Assembly (NCBI RefSeq): GCF_017916505.1
Contig: NZ_JAFMSZ010000001.1
Span: 186,001 to 250,000, forward strand
DNA: 64,000 nt
Direction: 5' to 3'
Source: Naasia sp. SYSU D00057
GTDB taxonomy: Bacteria > Actinomycetota > Actinomycetes > Actinomycetales > Microbacteriaceae
The position numbers and the translations under genes were made by a program. Each line of letters starts with the position of its first letter. Positions within the stretch are counted from its first letter, which is position 1. Shown here one piece after another: positions 8,623 through 17,414 of this stretch. The notes under the pieces are model-generated. The model did not search any database and was not told the DNA's origin. It saw only the letters and a list, made by a program, of their open reading frames with translations.

Positions 8623-9611
8623 CGGGCGGTCCCCTCGTGGTCGGCGACGACGCGGCGCAGGCGCTGGACGACGCGGTCGCGCAGATGCGCCGGCTCCAGC
8701 ACGACCACCTCCGGCCCGTACGAGGCGAGCTCGTCGGCCATCAGGTTCGAGTCGGAGTAGTTGAGCACGAACTCGTCGTCGGCGAGCGTCTCGGCGGCGC
8801 GGCGCTGCAGGCGCGTCTCGGCGTCCGAGCCGGGGACGACGCGGATCCGCACCCGCCCGTTCGCGAGGATCCGGTCGAGGTCGGCGAGGGCGGCGGCCGC
8901 GGCGTCGCCCTCGGGCGGGGTGAACGCGGTGCGGGTCGTGGTGACCGCGCCGACGATGCGGCTCAGCAGGAACGTGCGCCGCTCCTGGCGTCCGCGGTCG
9001 AAGGACGCGAGATGCCAGCGCCCCTCGTGCTTGATGAGCGCGAGCGGCTCGACGGTGCGCTCCGTCGCCGTGTCCTCGCCGGGCTTCAGGTAGGAGAAGC
9101 GGACAACGACGTGCTTGTCGATCGCGGCGCGCAGCGGCTCGAAGGCGGGCTCGCGCACGCGGATGCGCGGCGCGTAGCCGATCGTCGGCTCGATCGCGTC
9201 GACGCCGAGGGACCGCAGCTTGAGGAGCGCCCGGTGCGACTCGCTCGACAGGGAGCCCTCGCGCCACACCTCGGCGGCGAGGTTCAGCAGCGTCGTCTCC
9301 TGCGGGGTGAAGGTCACGTCGGCGGGGAGGTCGTAGGCGCCCTTCGGGATGCGGTAGCGCAGGTTCTGGTTGTTGCCCGCGTCGCTCGCCAGCTCGATCG
9401 TCTCGAGCGGCACGCCGAGCTCGCGGATGTCGTCCTTGTCCCGCTCGAACTGGCGCTCGAGGCTCGCGTTGTCGCCGCCCGGCTTGTAGCGCTGCCGGTA
9501 GCCCTGCACGGACGAGAGGATCTCGGCCTTCGTCAGGCCGTGCTCGGTCGCGACGAGGGCGAGCACGAGGCTGAACAGCCGCTCCTCGACGGGCACCGCC
9601 TCCGACGGCAC
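8619..9611 (-). CDS. pafB: WYL-domain transcriptional regulator PafB
   Basis: A 330-residue partner of PafC. N-terminal winged HTH (EERLFSLVLALVATEHGLTK, about residues 9-28, and the recognition region FERDKDDIRELGVPLE), then a WYL domain (VRFSYLKPGEDTATERTVEP and GRWHLASFDRGRQERRTF; the W-Y-L core is slightly changed to W-H-L) and a WCX domain. Start GTG at 9611 with AGGA five bases upstream, seven bases after the FKBP gene stop. By family it senses DNA damage (in mycobacteria through single-stranded DNA) and activates repair genes together with PafC. Confidence 0.92.
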   Translation of the reverse strand: MPSEAVPVEERLFSLVLALVATEHGLTKAEILSSVQGYRQRYKPGGDNASLERQFERDKDDIRELGVPLETIELASDAGNNQNLRYRIPKGAYDLPADVTFTPQETTLLNLAAEVWREGSLSSESHRALLKLRSLGVDAIEPTIGYAPRIRVREPAFEPLRAAIDKHVVVRFSYLKPGEDTATERTVEPLALIKHEGRWHLASFDRGRQERRTFLLSRIVGAVTTTRTAFTPPEGDAAAAALADLDRILANGRVRIRVVPGSDAETRLQRRAAETLADDEFVLNYSDSNLMADELASYGPEVVVLEPAHLRDRVVQRLRRVVADHEGTAR

Positions 9612-9618
9612 AGGATTC

Positions 9619-10581
9619 CTACTCGACGATTCCGAGAATGTCGACCACGAAGACGAGCGTCGCGTTCGCCGGAACCGCGCCGCTGCCCTGCTCGCCGTAG
9701 GCCTGGTCGGGCGGGATGACGGCGAGCACCTGGTCGCCGACCTTCTTGCCCTTGATCGCGTCGACGAAGCCGGGGATCGTCTGGCCGTCGGCGATCGTCA
9801 GCGTGACGGGCGCCCCGTTCTCCCAGCTCGACTCGAACACCGATCCGGTGTCCCAGACGACGCCGGTGTAGTTGACGAGGATCGCGTCGCCGTCCTTCAC
9901 CTTCGCGCCGTCGCCGATGATCAGGTTCGCGACCTGCAGGTCCTTCGGAGGCTCGGTGTCGGCCGGGACGGTGATGCCGGGGCGGCCGGAGGGGTCGAGC
10001 ACGACCGACGGGAGGCCGGCCTGCGCGACCTGAGCGGTGCCCTGGGCGCGGGACAGGTAGGCGTCCTTGAAGTCGACGACGACCACGAGCGAGTCCTCCG
10101 CCGAGACGCCGGCGGGCCGGCTGTCGTCGGCGAAGGCCTCGTCGCCCGGCACGACGACCGCGACGCGGCTGCCGACCTCGGCGCACTGGAGCCCCTCGCG
10201 GAGGCCCTCGATCGGCAGATTGTCGATCACGAAGGACGAGGGCTTTCCGCCGGCGTAGTCGCTCTGGTCGAGGAGCGCGCCGTTGGTGCCGTTGAAGATG
10301 CTGAGGTAGGCGGAGACGTACTGGTCGCCGTGGATGACCTCGCCGTTGCCGGCCTCCAGGGTCGTGGCCTGGGTCGTTCCGGGCAGCAGCGGCGTCGGGA
10401 ACGAGACGGTCGGCTCGGTGAGCAGCGCACCGCGTGCGGTCACCGACTGGGACGCGTTGCCGGAGGACGCCTCCGGGGTGCAGTCGTCGTTCGCCGGGCC
10501 CACGTAGCAGGCGGAGAGGCCGCCGAGCACGGCGGCGGACACGAGGATCGCCGAAGCGACGCGCGGGAGTCGTCTGTTCAT
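9619..10581 (-). CDS. FKBP-type peptidyl-prolyl cis-trans isomerase lipoprotein
   Basis: A 320-residue lipoprotein precursor: basic N-terminus, hydrophobic stretch and lipobox LSAC with the acylated Cys at residue 25. The C-terminal ~90 residues are a full FKBP domain (VNYTGVVWDTGSVFESSW, TIPGFVDAIKGKKVGDQVLAVIPP, AYGEQGSGAVPANATLVFVVDIL). The region between about 75 and 190 looks like a second, degenerate FKBP-like domain (LREGLQCAEVGSRVAVVVP). It would catalyse proline isomerisation of exported proteins at the outer membrane face. It follows trmI after 50 bases; a TAGACT sequence at 10629-10634 could give it its own promoter. Confidence 0.93.
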   Translation of the reverse strand: MNRRLPRVASAILVSAAVLGGLSACYVGPANDDCTPEASSGNASQSVTARGALLTEPTVSFPTPLLPGTTQATTLEAGNGEVIHGDQYVSAYLSIFNGTNGALLDQSDYAGGKPSSFVIDNLPIEGLREGLQCAEVGSRVAVVVPGDEAFADDSRPAGVSAEDSLVVVVDFKDAYLSRAQGTAQVAQAGLPSVVLDPSGRPGITVPADTEPPKDLQVANLIIGDGAKVKDGDAILVNYTGVVWDTGSVFESSWENGAPVTLTIADGQTIPGFVDAIKGKKVGDQVLAVIPPDQAYGEQGSGAVPANATLVFVVDILGIVE

Positions 10582-10631
10582 GTCAGGAGCCGTCCAGAAA
10601 TGCCGAGGGCCGGGATCGGCCGCGGATCAGT

Positions 10632-11723
10632 CTACTGGTCGGCCTCGCCGGAGCCCGTCGCGTCGCCGTCGGCCGCGTCGCGCGTCACCAGGCCGTCCTC
10701 GGGCGCCTCGGAGGGCGGCGCGTCCAGCTCACGCGGGTCGAGCGGCGTCCTGCCGCGGGCGAGCGACGCGCTCGCCCCCGCCTTCGCCTCCCGCACCCGG
10801 CGGCGCAGCGACTTGGCGCTCGCCGTCCGCTCCCCCAGCGCGCCGGGCGTCCACAGCTCGACGTCCTCGTCCTCGTACTCGCTCTTGGAGGCACGCCGCT
10901 TGAGCGCGGGGAGCACCGCGCCGGGCGCGAGCCGCCGGGCGGTCAGCAGGAAGCCGGTGTGGGCGACCATCCGGTGGTCCGGCCGCACGGCGAGGCCCTC
11001 GACGTGCCAGCCTCGGACGAGCGTCTCGCTCGACTCGGGCTCGGTGAACAGGCCGGTGTCGCGGATCGCCTCGGCCACCCGGGACAGCTGGGTGACGGTG
11101 GCGATGTAGCAGAGCACGATGCCGCCCGGCTTGAGCGCGTCGGCGACGACGCCGATGCACTCCCATGGCGCGAGCATGTCGAGCGCGACGCGGTCGACGG
11201 TGCCGGGCTCGAGCGCGGCGGGGAGCTCCTCGGTGAGGTCCCCGGTGACGATCCGCCAGTTCTCGGGCTCGGCGCCGAGGAACCCGACGACGTTGCCCGC
11301 GGCGACCTCGGCGAACTCCTCGCGGCGCTCGAAGGAGACGAGCCGGCCGGTCGAGCCGATCGCCCGGAGCAGCCACAGGCTGAGGGCGCCGCTGCCGACT
11401 CCCGCCTCGACGACGGTGGCGCCCGGGAAGACGTCCGCCTGGGCGAGGATCTGGGCGGCGTCCTTCGGGTAGATGATGGCCGCGCCGCGCGGCATGCTCA
11501 TCACGAAGTCGGCGAGGCGCGGGCGGAGGGCGAGGTACTCCACCCCCCCGGAGTTCGCGACGACCGATCCGTCCGGCAGCCCGACGAGCGCGTCGTGGTC
11601 GAGCACTCCGCGGTGGGAGTGGAACTGCTTCCCGGGCGTCAGCGTGATGGTGTTGAGGCGGCCCTTGGGGCCCGTCAGCTGCACGCGGTCGCCGGTTTGG
11701 AAGGGGCCGGAGAAGGCGGTCAC
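10632..11723 (-). CDS. trmI: tRNA (adenine(58)-N(1))-methyltransferase TrmI
   Basis: A 363-residue class I AdoMet-dependent methyltransferase that makes m1A58 in the tRNA T-loop. N-terminal beta-barrel part with LNTITLTPGKQFHSHRG, AdoMet motif VEAGVGSGALSLWLL (about residues 105-119), acidic ribose-binding Glu in SFERREEF, and the family motif DMLAPWECIG. The last ~75 residues are a charged variable tail with no clear domain. Start GTG at 11723 overlaps the TGA of the HAD gene. Its neighbourhood with pafBC is conserved in many actinobacteria, where it often sits next to proteasome genes that are missing here. Confidence 0.94.
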   Translation of the reverse strand: MTAFSGPFQTGDRVQLTGPKGRLNTITLTPGKQFHSHRGVLDHDALVGLPDGSVVANSGGVEYLALRPRLADFVMSMPRGAAIIYPKDAAQILAQADVFPGATVVEAGVGSGALSLWLLRAIGSTGRLVSFERREEFAEVAAGNVVGFLGAEPENWRIVTGDLTEELPAALEPGTVDRVALDMLAPWECIGVVADALKPGGIVLCYIATVTQLSRVAEAIRDTGLFTEPESSETLVRGWHVEGLAVRPDHRMVAHTGFLLTARRLAPGAVLPALKRRASKSEYEDEDVELWTPGALGERTASAKSLRRRVREAKAGASASLARGRTPLDPRELDAPPSEAPEDGLVTRDAADGDATGSGEADQ

Positions 11724-12412
11724 GAGGCGAGCTCCTCGTCGACGCGCGCGTCGCGGGGCAGCAGCGCCGCCAGGTCCCGGATGCTCTTGCCCGCGAGCGT
11801 GGGCCAGACGACGTAGCCGGTGCCGGCGGGCAGGTCGACGCTGTGCGGCACGCCGACCGCGGCGACTCCGGCGGTGACGGCGGAGGCGAGCCCGGGCGGC
11901 GAGTCCTCGATCGCGACCGAGGAAGCCGCCTCGACGCCGAGGAGCTCGACCGCGGTGAGGTACGCCTCGGGGTGCGGCTTCGGGTTCTCGACGTCGCTGC
12001 CCGACACGATGACGTCGAAGGCCGGCCCGGGGAGGGGCACGGCGGCGGCGATCTCCTCCGCCATCGGCCGCATCGACATGGTGACGAGGGCCGTGGGCAC
12101 GCCGGCCTCACGCAGCTCGGTCAGGAGCTCGCGCGCTCCTGGGCGCCACGGCACCGACTTCCGCACCTCGGACATGACCGCGTCCTGCAGGTGCTCGATG
12201 ATCTGCTCCGCGTCCCACGGCACGCCCTTCGCCTGCAGCATCGCGGCGGACACCCAGAGGCTCACGCCGACCTGGGCGAGCCCGTCCTCCGGGGTCCAGA
12301 CGCCGCCGAACGAGCCGACGAGCTCGGTCTGCGCGGCCTGCCAGTAGGGCTCGGTGTCGACGAGGGTGCCGTCCATGTCCCAGAGGACTGCGGCGGGGAG
12401 GTCTAGGTGCAC
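11720..12412 (-). CDS. HAD-superfamily hydrolase, beta-phosphoglucomutase-like subfamily
   Basis: A 230-residue haloacid dehalogenase-like phosphatase. Motif I is DMDGTLVDTEP (residues 12-22, nucleophile D12), motif II is LVTMS, motif III/IV is NPKPHPEAYLTA and EDSPPGLASA. The cap is the helical C1 type, so a sugar phosphatase or phosphoglucomutase-like role is likely; the substrate cannot be told. Start GTG at 12412 sits just ahead of motif I; the frame stays open upstream to 13246 but that part is antisense to the PAC2 gene. It is the first gene of the minus-strand housekeeping run. Confidence 0.9.
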   Translation of the reverse strand: MHLDLPAAVLWDMDGTLVDTEPYWQAAQTELVGSFGGVWTPEDGLAQVGVSLWVSAAMLQAKGVPWDAEQIIEHLQDAVMSEVRKSVPWRPGARELLTELREAGVPTALVTMSMRPMAEEIAAAVPLPGPAFDVIVSGSDVENPKPHPEAYLTAVELLGVEAASSVAIEDSPPGLASAVTAGVAAVGVPHSVDLPAGTGYVVWPTLAGKSIRDLAALLPRDARVDEELAS

Positions 12413-12547
12413 AACGGGCCAGTCTACGTAGCGCGCCTGACCGCACCCGGAATCGGCTGACGGCGAACGGACTCCGATCGGGGCCCTCGCCTGGAAGGGG
12501 AGTCCTATCCTTGATCGAGCCCGCTCGCGGGCGGAGAGGCAGGGCAC

Positions 12548-13477
12548 GTGGCGAACGAGCGGCGGTTCAGCGACGGACGGATCCTCGTCGTCGCGTTCGA
12601 GGGCTGGAACGATGCGGGCGAGGCGGCCTCCGGAGCCGTGACCGTGCTGCGCGACTCCCTCGGCCTCGCGCCCGTGCACGAGGTGGACCCCGAGCTGTAC
12701 TTCGACTACCAGTTCACGCGCCCGGTCGCCTACAACGACGACGACGGCCGCCGCCGCCTGCGCTGGCCCCACGCCACCATCTACGGGCCCGCGCGCGACG
12801 AGGCGCTGCCGCCCGAGGTCGAGGCGGAGCTGCCGCCGACGTCGCTCGAGCGGGTCGACAGCGTCTACGTGCTGCTCGGCAGCGAGCCCTCCCGCAGCTG
12901 GAAGAACTTCGCCGCCGAGATCCTCGATGCCGCCCTCGTCGCCGACATCACCGGCATCGTCGTCGTCGGCGCGATGCTCGCCGACGTTCCGCACACCCGG
13001 CCGATCTCGATCTTCTCCTCCAGCGAGGACGCGGACCTGCGCGAGGAGCTCGACCTCGAGCGCAGCACCTACGAGGGGCCGGTCGGCATCCTGTCCGTGA
13101 TCGCGGACGTCGCCGACGTCGTCGGCATCCCCACCGTCTCGATCTGGGCGTCGGTGCCGCACTACGTGCACAACGCCCCCTCCCCCAAGGCGACCCTCGC
13201 GCTGCTCGAGCGCCTCGAGGAGGTGCTCGGCATCCCGGTGCCGCACGGCGACCTCGAGGAGGAGTCGACCGCCTGGGAGTCCGGGATCGACGCCATCGCC
13301 GGCGAGGACGAGGACATGGCCGCCTACATCGAGCAGCTCGAGCAGGCGCGCGACACCGTCGATTCCCCGGAGGCGAGCGGCGAGGCGATCGCCCAGGAGT
13401 TCGAGCGGTACCTGCGCCGCCGCGGCGACGGCCGGGACGGCTACGCCGACGGCCGCGACCGCCCGCAGTCCCCGTAG
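12548..13477 (+). CDS. PAC2 family protein
   Basis: A 309-residue protein of the PAC2 (proteasome assembly chaperone 2-like) family, common in actinobacteria with or without proteasomes. Visible family features: LVVAFEGWNDAGEAASGAV at the start, YVLLGSEPSRSWKNFAAEIL, VVVGAMLADVPHTRPI and VPHYVHNAPSPKATLALLERLE. The C-terminal ~60 residues are acidic and helical (GEDEDMAAYIEQLEQARDTVD). Start GTG with GGAGAGG upstream. The molecular function is not established; the missing proteasome argues against a simple assembly role here. Confidence 0.9.
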   Translation: MANERRFSDGRILVVAFEGWNDAGEAASGAVTVLRDSLGLAPVHEVDPELYFDYQFTRPVAYNDDDGRRRLRWPHATIYGPARDEALPPEVEAELPPTSLERVDSVYVLLGSEPSRSWKNFAAEILDAALVADITGIVVVGAMLADVPHTRPISIFSSSEDADLREELDLERSTYEGPVGILSVIADVADVVGIPTVSIWASVPHYVHNAPSPKATLALLERLEEVLGIPVPHGDLEEESTAWESGIDAIAGEDEDMAAYIEQLEQARDTVDSPEASGEAIAQEFERYLRRRGDGRDGYADGRDRPQSP

Positions 13478-13496
13478 CCCTGCCCGGGCGCCCGCG

Positions 13497-13820
13497 TCAG
13501 TCGGGCAGGCTCGCGAGCAGCGCCTTCGTCGGCTGGTCGACCAGGTCGTCCCAGTCGTGGTGCTTCTCGACGTAGGCGCGCACGAACGGGCAGCGGGGGA
13601 CGATGCGCCTGCCGGCCGCCTTCGTGTCGTCGAGCGCGTACCGGACGAGCCGGCTGCCGAGTCCCATGCCCTCGTAGCGGTCGTCGACCACGGTGTGGGT
13701 GAAGACGCGCCAGTCGCCGTGCTCCTGGTACTGCGCGACCCCGGCGGTCTCGTCGCCGAGGAAGAGCGTGTACCGGTCGTGCTCGGGCTCGTGGCGCACC
13801 TCTGCGTCGTCGTCGCTCAT
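13497..13820 (-). CDS. GNAT family N-acetyltransferase (YjdJ-like)
   Basis: A 107-residue minimal GNAT domain protein: beta-sheet core with YTLFLGDETAGVAQYQ, VVDDRYEGMGLGSRLVRYALDD (acetyl-CoA binding Q/RxxGxG/A type loop) and RIVPRCPFVRAYVEKH. This short class (YjdJ/Gtn10-like) acetylates unknown small substrates. Its ATG overlaps the stop of the pirin gene by four bases, so the two are coupled. Confidence 0.88.
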   Translation of the reverse strand: MSDDDAEVRHEPEHDRYTLFLGDETAGVAQYQEHGDWRVFTHTVVDDRYEGMGLGSRLVRYALDDTKAAGRRIVPRCPFVRAYVEKHHDWDDLVDQPTKALLASLPD

Positions 13821-14827
13821 CGCGGTCCTCCTCGGTCCCGGTCGGGGCTGTCGCGCGGCTTCAGTCGCACGGTGGGCAGTTCCGGCGCGGGCAGCACGTG
13901 CTCCCAGACGTCGGGGAAGTCGCCGTACGGCCCGCTCCGGCCGACCCCGGCCGCGGCCGCGGCGCGCTGGGCCTGCCACCGGTCGCGCTGCTCCACGATC
14001 TCCTCGTGGCTGCGCGCGACGAAGTTCCACCACATGACGATGGGCTCGCCGAGCGGCACGCCGCCGATCAGCAGGAGCCGCGCATCCTCCGCCGCCGAGA
14101 TGCGCAGCGGCGCGTCGACGGGCCCGCGGTAGAGGAGCTGTCCCGGCGTGGCGGACGTGCCGTCGACGGTGATCGTGCCCTCGTCGACGAGCACGCCGTG
14201 CTCGAAGAGCGGGTCGACGGGCAGCTCGAGCGCGGCGCCGGCGGGCAGCAGCAGCTCGACGCCGAGCACCGGCGTCCAGGTCGCGACCGGAGACCGCTCC
14301 CCCGCCAGCTCGCCGAGGAACACGCGCATGCGTGCCTCGCCGAGGAGCACCTGGGGTGCGGCGTAGTTCTCGAAGGCGCGGGCGCCGTCGCGCTCCGCGT
14401 CGGGCAGCGCGATCCACAGCTGGGCGCCGTGCAAGCGGGTGGTGCCGGGCGTCGAGTACTCGGAGTGCGCGATGCCCGCACCCGCCGTCATCAGGTTCAC
14501 GTCGCCGGGCCGGATGACCCGGAGCGTGCCGAGGGTGTCGCGGTGCTCGACCTCGCCCTCGAACAGCCAGGTGACCGTCTGCAGCCCGGTGTGCGGGTGC
14601 CCGGGGACCTCCATTCCGCCGGAGGCTGCGACGTCGTCGGGTCCGTAGTGGTCGAGGAAGCACCACGCGCCGATCAGGGAGCGGCGGCGCTGCGGCAGCG
14701 TGCGGCGCACCGACATGGCCCGCGGCCCGCCGAGGGGGACGTCGCGCGGCTCGAGGATCTCGATCGTGGCCGCGGCCGGGTCCGGCGCGCTCCGGACCTC
14801 CTGGGGCGCCACTTCGAGATCGGTCAC
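13817..14827 (-). CDS. pirin family protein
   Basis: A 336-residue bicupin of the pirin family. N-terminal cupin metal-site region GHPHTGLQTVTWLFEGEVEHRD and the conserved DVNLMTAGAGIAHSEYS; the second cupin is weaker. Pirins are iron-binding, and some have quercetin dioxygenase activity; the substrate here is unknown. Start GTG at 14827, without a clear ribosome site, is chosen because it gives the usual N-terminus just ahead of the conserved region. It lies 68 bases after uppP and is coupled to the downstream GNAT gene. Confidence 0.9.
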   Translation of the reverse strand: MTDLEVAPQEVRSAPDPAAATIEILEPRDVPLGGPRAMSVRRTLPQRRRSLIGAWCFLDHYGPDDVAASGGMEVPGHPHTGLQTVTWLFEGEVEHRDTLGTLRVIRPGDVNLMTAGAGIAHSEYSTPGTTRLHGAQLWIALPDAERDGARAFENYAAPQVLLGEARMRVFLGELAGERSPVATWTPVLGVELLLPAGAALELPVDPLFEHGVLVDEGTITVDGTSATPGQLLYRGPVDAPLRISAAEDARLLLIGGVPLGEPIVMWWNFVARSHEEIVEQRDRWQAQRAAAAAGVGRSGPYGDFPDVWEHVLPAPELPTVRLKPRDSPDRDRGGPR

Positions 14828-14895
14828 GCGGACATCCTGCCACTCCCGCGAGGGGCCGCCGAGAACCTCGGGCCGCCGCCGGTCGCGGAGCGGCG

Positions 14896-15783
14896 CTACG
14901 CCGCGATGACGCCCGTCGAGAGCAGCACGATGAGGGCGCCGCCGAGCAGGATCCGGTAGATCACGAACGGCATGAAGGAGCGCTTCGAGATGTAGCTGAG
15001 GAAGAACGCGATCACGACGAGGCCGACGACGAACGCGACCACCGTGGCGAGCGCGGTCTCGAGCGGGCCGAACACCTCGGGCGCGCAGGTGCCGGCGGCG
15101 GCCGCCGCGGCGGTGCACTCCTCGGTGATGCTCTTGTACAGCTGGTAGAAGCCGCTGCCGAACACGGCGGGCAGCGCGAGCAGGAACGAGTACCGGGCGG
15201 CCGCGCTCCGCGTGTAGCCGAGCAGCAGGCCGGCCGTGATGGTGCCGCCGGAGCGCGAGACGCCGGGGATGAGCGCGAGCGCCTGGGCGAAGCCGAACAC
15301 CACTCCGTGCGGCACGCTCAGAGTGTTGAGGCGGCGCTCCTTGCGGCCGATGACGTCGGCGATGCCGAGCAGCACGCCGAAGCCGATGAGCGTGAATGCG
15401 ACGACCCAGAGCGAGCGGAACGTGGTCTCGATGTCGTCCTGGAAGAGCAGGCCGAGGACGATGATCGGCAGCGAGCCGAGGATGATCAGCCAGCCCATCC
15501 GTGCGTCCGGGTCGCTGCGCGGCACGCGGAGGGCGCCGCGCGCATCCTTCGCCCGGAACAGCGACAGGAACCAGCGGGAGACGATGCGGACGATGTCGCG
15601 CCAGAAGAAGACGAGGACGGCGGTCTCGGTGCCGAGCTGCGTGATCGCGGTGAACGCGGCGCCCGGGTCCTGAGCTCCCGGCAGGAACTCGCCGACGATG
15701 CGCAGGTGGGCGCTGGACGAGATGGGCAGGAACTCGGTGAGTCCCTGGACGAGCCCGAGGAGAAGAGCCTCGAGGATCTGCAC
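14896..15783 (-). CDS. uppP: undecaprenyl-diphosphatase UppP/BacA
   Basis: A 295-residue membrane phosphatase that recycles undecaprenyl pyrophosphate for cell-wall synthesis and gives bacitracin tolerance. Conserved motif 1 is [16 protein letters not shown] (residues 14-29), motif 2 is [21 protein letters not shown]. About eight hydrophobic segments. A small insertion with two Cys residues ([12 protein letters not shown]) lies in a predicted outside loop. Start GTG at 15783 follows GGAGG; a TAGGGT at 15833-15838 on the same strand could be its -10. Confidence 0.95.
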   Translation of the reverse strand: MQILEALLLGLVQGLTEFLPISSSAHLRIVGEFLPGAQDPGAAFTAITQLGTETAVLVFFWRDIVRIVSRWFLSLFRAKDARGALRVPRSDPDARMGWLIILGSLPIIVLGLLFQDDIETTFRSLWVVAFTLIGFGVLLGIADVIGRKERRLNTLSVPHGVVFGFAQALALIPGVSRSGGTITAGLLLGYTRSAAARYSFLLALPAVFGSGFYQLYKSITEECTAAAAAAGTCAPEVFGPLETALATVVAFVVGLVVIAFFLSYISKRSFMPFVIYRILLGGALIVLLSTGVIAA

Positions 15784-16000
15784 GGTGGCCTCCGATGGAC
15801 GAGCGGACAGGAGGTCCCCTGCCGCCGAACACCCTACCGGCGGGCTGCGGCGGAGCTTCCGACCCGATGCGGCACGGCGCTTCGCGGGGGCGTCGGCAGC
15901 GGCCCGCAACCCCTTGAGGGCGGGATCGCCGCGGCGTAATTTCCGAGGCAAGCGCGGGTCGTCGGGCCTCCGGCGACCCGGACTCGAGGAGGAGATGCTG

Positions 16001-16414
16001 ATGACAACTGCACGCGACATCATGACCCCCGACGCCGAGTGCGTCGGCGAGAACGACGACCTGGTCACCGCGGCGCGGAAGATGCGCGACCTCAATGTGG
16101 GTGCACTGCCGATCTGCGGCGAGGACGGCAAGCTCAAGGGCATGCTGACCGACCGCGACATCGTGGTGAAGGTCCTCGCCGAGGGCGGCGACCCGTCGAG
16201 CACGAGGGCGGGCTCGCTCGGTGAGGGCAAGCCGATCACGATCGGCGCCGACGACGACCTCGAGGAGGCCGTCCGCACGATGAAGCAGTACCAGGTGCGC
16301 CGCCTGCCGGTGATCGACGGGCACAAGCTCGTCGGCATGGTCGCCCAGGCCGACATCGCCCGGGCGCTGCCGCCCGAGCGGGTCGGCGACCTGCTGGAGG
16401 ACATCTCGTCCTGA
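16001..16414 (+). CDS. CBS domain protein
   Basis: A 137-residue protein made of two CBS domains only (about residues 3-60 and 75-130): [47 protein letters not shown] and [22 protein letters not shown]. Stand-alone CBS pairs bind adenine nucleotides and resemble the hypoxic-response/stress CBS proteins of actinobacteria. Two ATGs are possible (15995 and 16001); 16001 has GAGGAGGAG at the best distance. A strong hairpin follows the gene. Confidence 0.9.
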   Translation: MTTARDIMTPDAECVGENDDLVTAARKMRDLNVGALPICGEDGKLKGMLTDRDIVVKVLAEGGDPSSTRAGSLGEGKPITIGADDDLEEAVRTMKQYQVRRLPVIDGHKLVGMVAQADIARALPPERVGDLLEDISS

Positions 16415-16420
16415 CGGCGG

Positions 16421-16452
16421 GGCGCTCTCCTGGTCCTCCCAGGGAGAGCGCC
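16421..16452 (+). terminator. hairpin terminator after the CBS gene
   Basis: An inverted repeat (16421-16430 with 16443-16452, extended by a few pairs towards the loop) seven bases after the stop codon. There is no U-tract, as often seen for high-GC actinobacterial terminators. Confidence 0.7.
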
Positions 16453-16566
16453 TCGCGGACCCACGGCGTCCGATGCCGTCCGCAGTGCCTCGGCACCGCG
16501 GACGGCGCGGGCGCCGCAGTCGTCGCCGCGATCCCCGCCGTCTGGCGCGTCGTCCGGACGCTTCGC

Positions 16567-16572
16567 TATCTT
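16567..16572 (+). promoter_or_regulatory. -10 box (TATCTT), leaderless layout, TetR-like gene
   Basis: TATCTT lies seven bases before the ATG at 16580, in the context GCTTCGCTATC, which recurs before the AraC-like gene at 20884. No Shine-Dalgarno is present. Confidence 0.5.
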
Positions 16573-16579
16573 CCCCGGG

Positions 16580-17395
16580 ATGACGCTGCTCGAGACCTCG
16601 ACGACGCCCGGCGCCCGCGAGAGGATCCTCGCCTGCGCGTACGACCTGGTCGGGCACGACGGCCTCGAAGGCGTGCGGATCGAGGATGTGGCGGCGGCCG
16701 CCGGCGTGACCGCCGACGAGGTCCGGCGGCGGTTCCCGGACGAGCAGGCGCTGGTCCTCGCGGCCATCGAGCACGCGAGCAGCGAGCGGGCCGCGCGGAT
16801 CACCGCGATGGTGGCCCGAGCCGGGGATGCGAGCGCCGAGAACCGGCTCCTGCGGCTGTTCGGTGCCTTCGAGGAGGAGTTCGGCCGCGACGACTTCGAC
16901 GCGGTGGCTCACATCCGGACGCTGTCGCAGGCGGGCCGCCGGCAGCGCTTCGGCGTGCGGATGCTCACGCACGTCGAGCGGGTCCGCACCATGATCGGGA
17001 CCCTCGCCGCCGAGGCCGGGCTGCGAGACGCCGACGACTTCGCGCTGTCCTGCCATGTGCTGCTGAAGGGCGCGGTGCTCGCCGCCGTCGAGGGCGACAC
17101 GGCGGCGCTCGCCCGTGCTCATCGGCTCGCCCGCGCGCTGATCGACCTGCACCGTCCGCTCGGCAGTGCGCCGCGCGACGCGGTGCGCCTGGTTCCGGGC
17201 GCCGACGAGAGCGAGTGGCTCGCGGTCTCCGACCTCGCGGAGCAGCAGGGCGAGTCCGCCCTCGCCCTCGTCCGCCGCGATGCGGCCGGCTACAGCTGCT
17301 ACCCGAACGCGGTCGGCTACGGGCGGCTCGGCCCCTACGACACGCTGGACGCCGCGCTCGACGCGGTCGTCGCCCGCATGACCCCGTCCCGCTGA
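16580..17395 (+). CDS. TetR/AcrR-family transcriptional regulator with C-terminal extension
   Basis: A 271-residue protein. Residues 12-58 form a TetR-type HTH ([39 protein letters not shown]). The middle is the helical ligand-binding core. The last ~70 residues (from about 200) are an extra alpha/beta segment ending in [20 protein letters not shown] that is not part of a usual TetR protein (about 200 residues). The ligand and targets are unknown. It is convergent with the M20 peptidase (19 bases apart). Expression is probably from a leaderless transcript. Confidence 0.8.
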   Translation: MTLLETSTTPGARERILACAYDLVGHDGLEGVRIEDVAAAAGVTADEVRRRFPDEQALVLAAIEHASSERAARITAMVARAGDASAENRLLRLFGAFEEEFGRDDFDAVAHIRTLSQAGRRQRFGVRMLTHVERVRTMIGTLAAEAGLRDADDFALSCHVLLKGAVLAAVEGDTAALARAHRLARALIDLHRPLGSAPRDAVRLVPGADESEWLAVSDLAEQQGESALALVRRDAAGYSCYPNAVGYGRLGPYDTLDAALDAVVARMTPSR

Positions 17396-17414
17396 CCCGC
17401 CGGGAACGGGAAGC

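Noticed and set aside
13817-17152. Long minus-strand open frame spanning pirin, uppP, CBS and TetR regions
   Set aside because: Only its last 336 codons code for a real protein (pirin); the rest is antisense or out of frame with neighbours.
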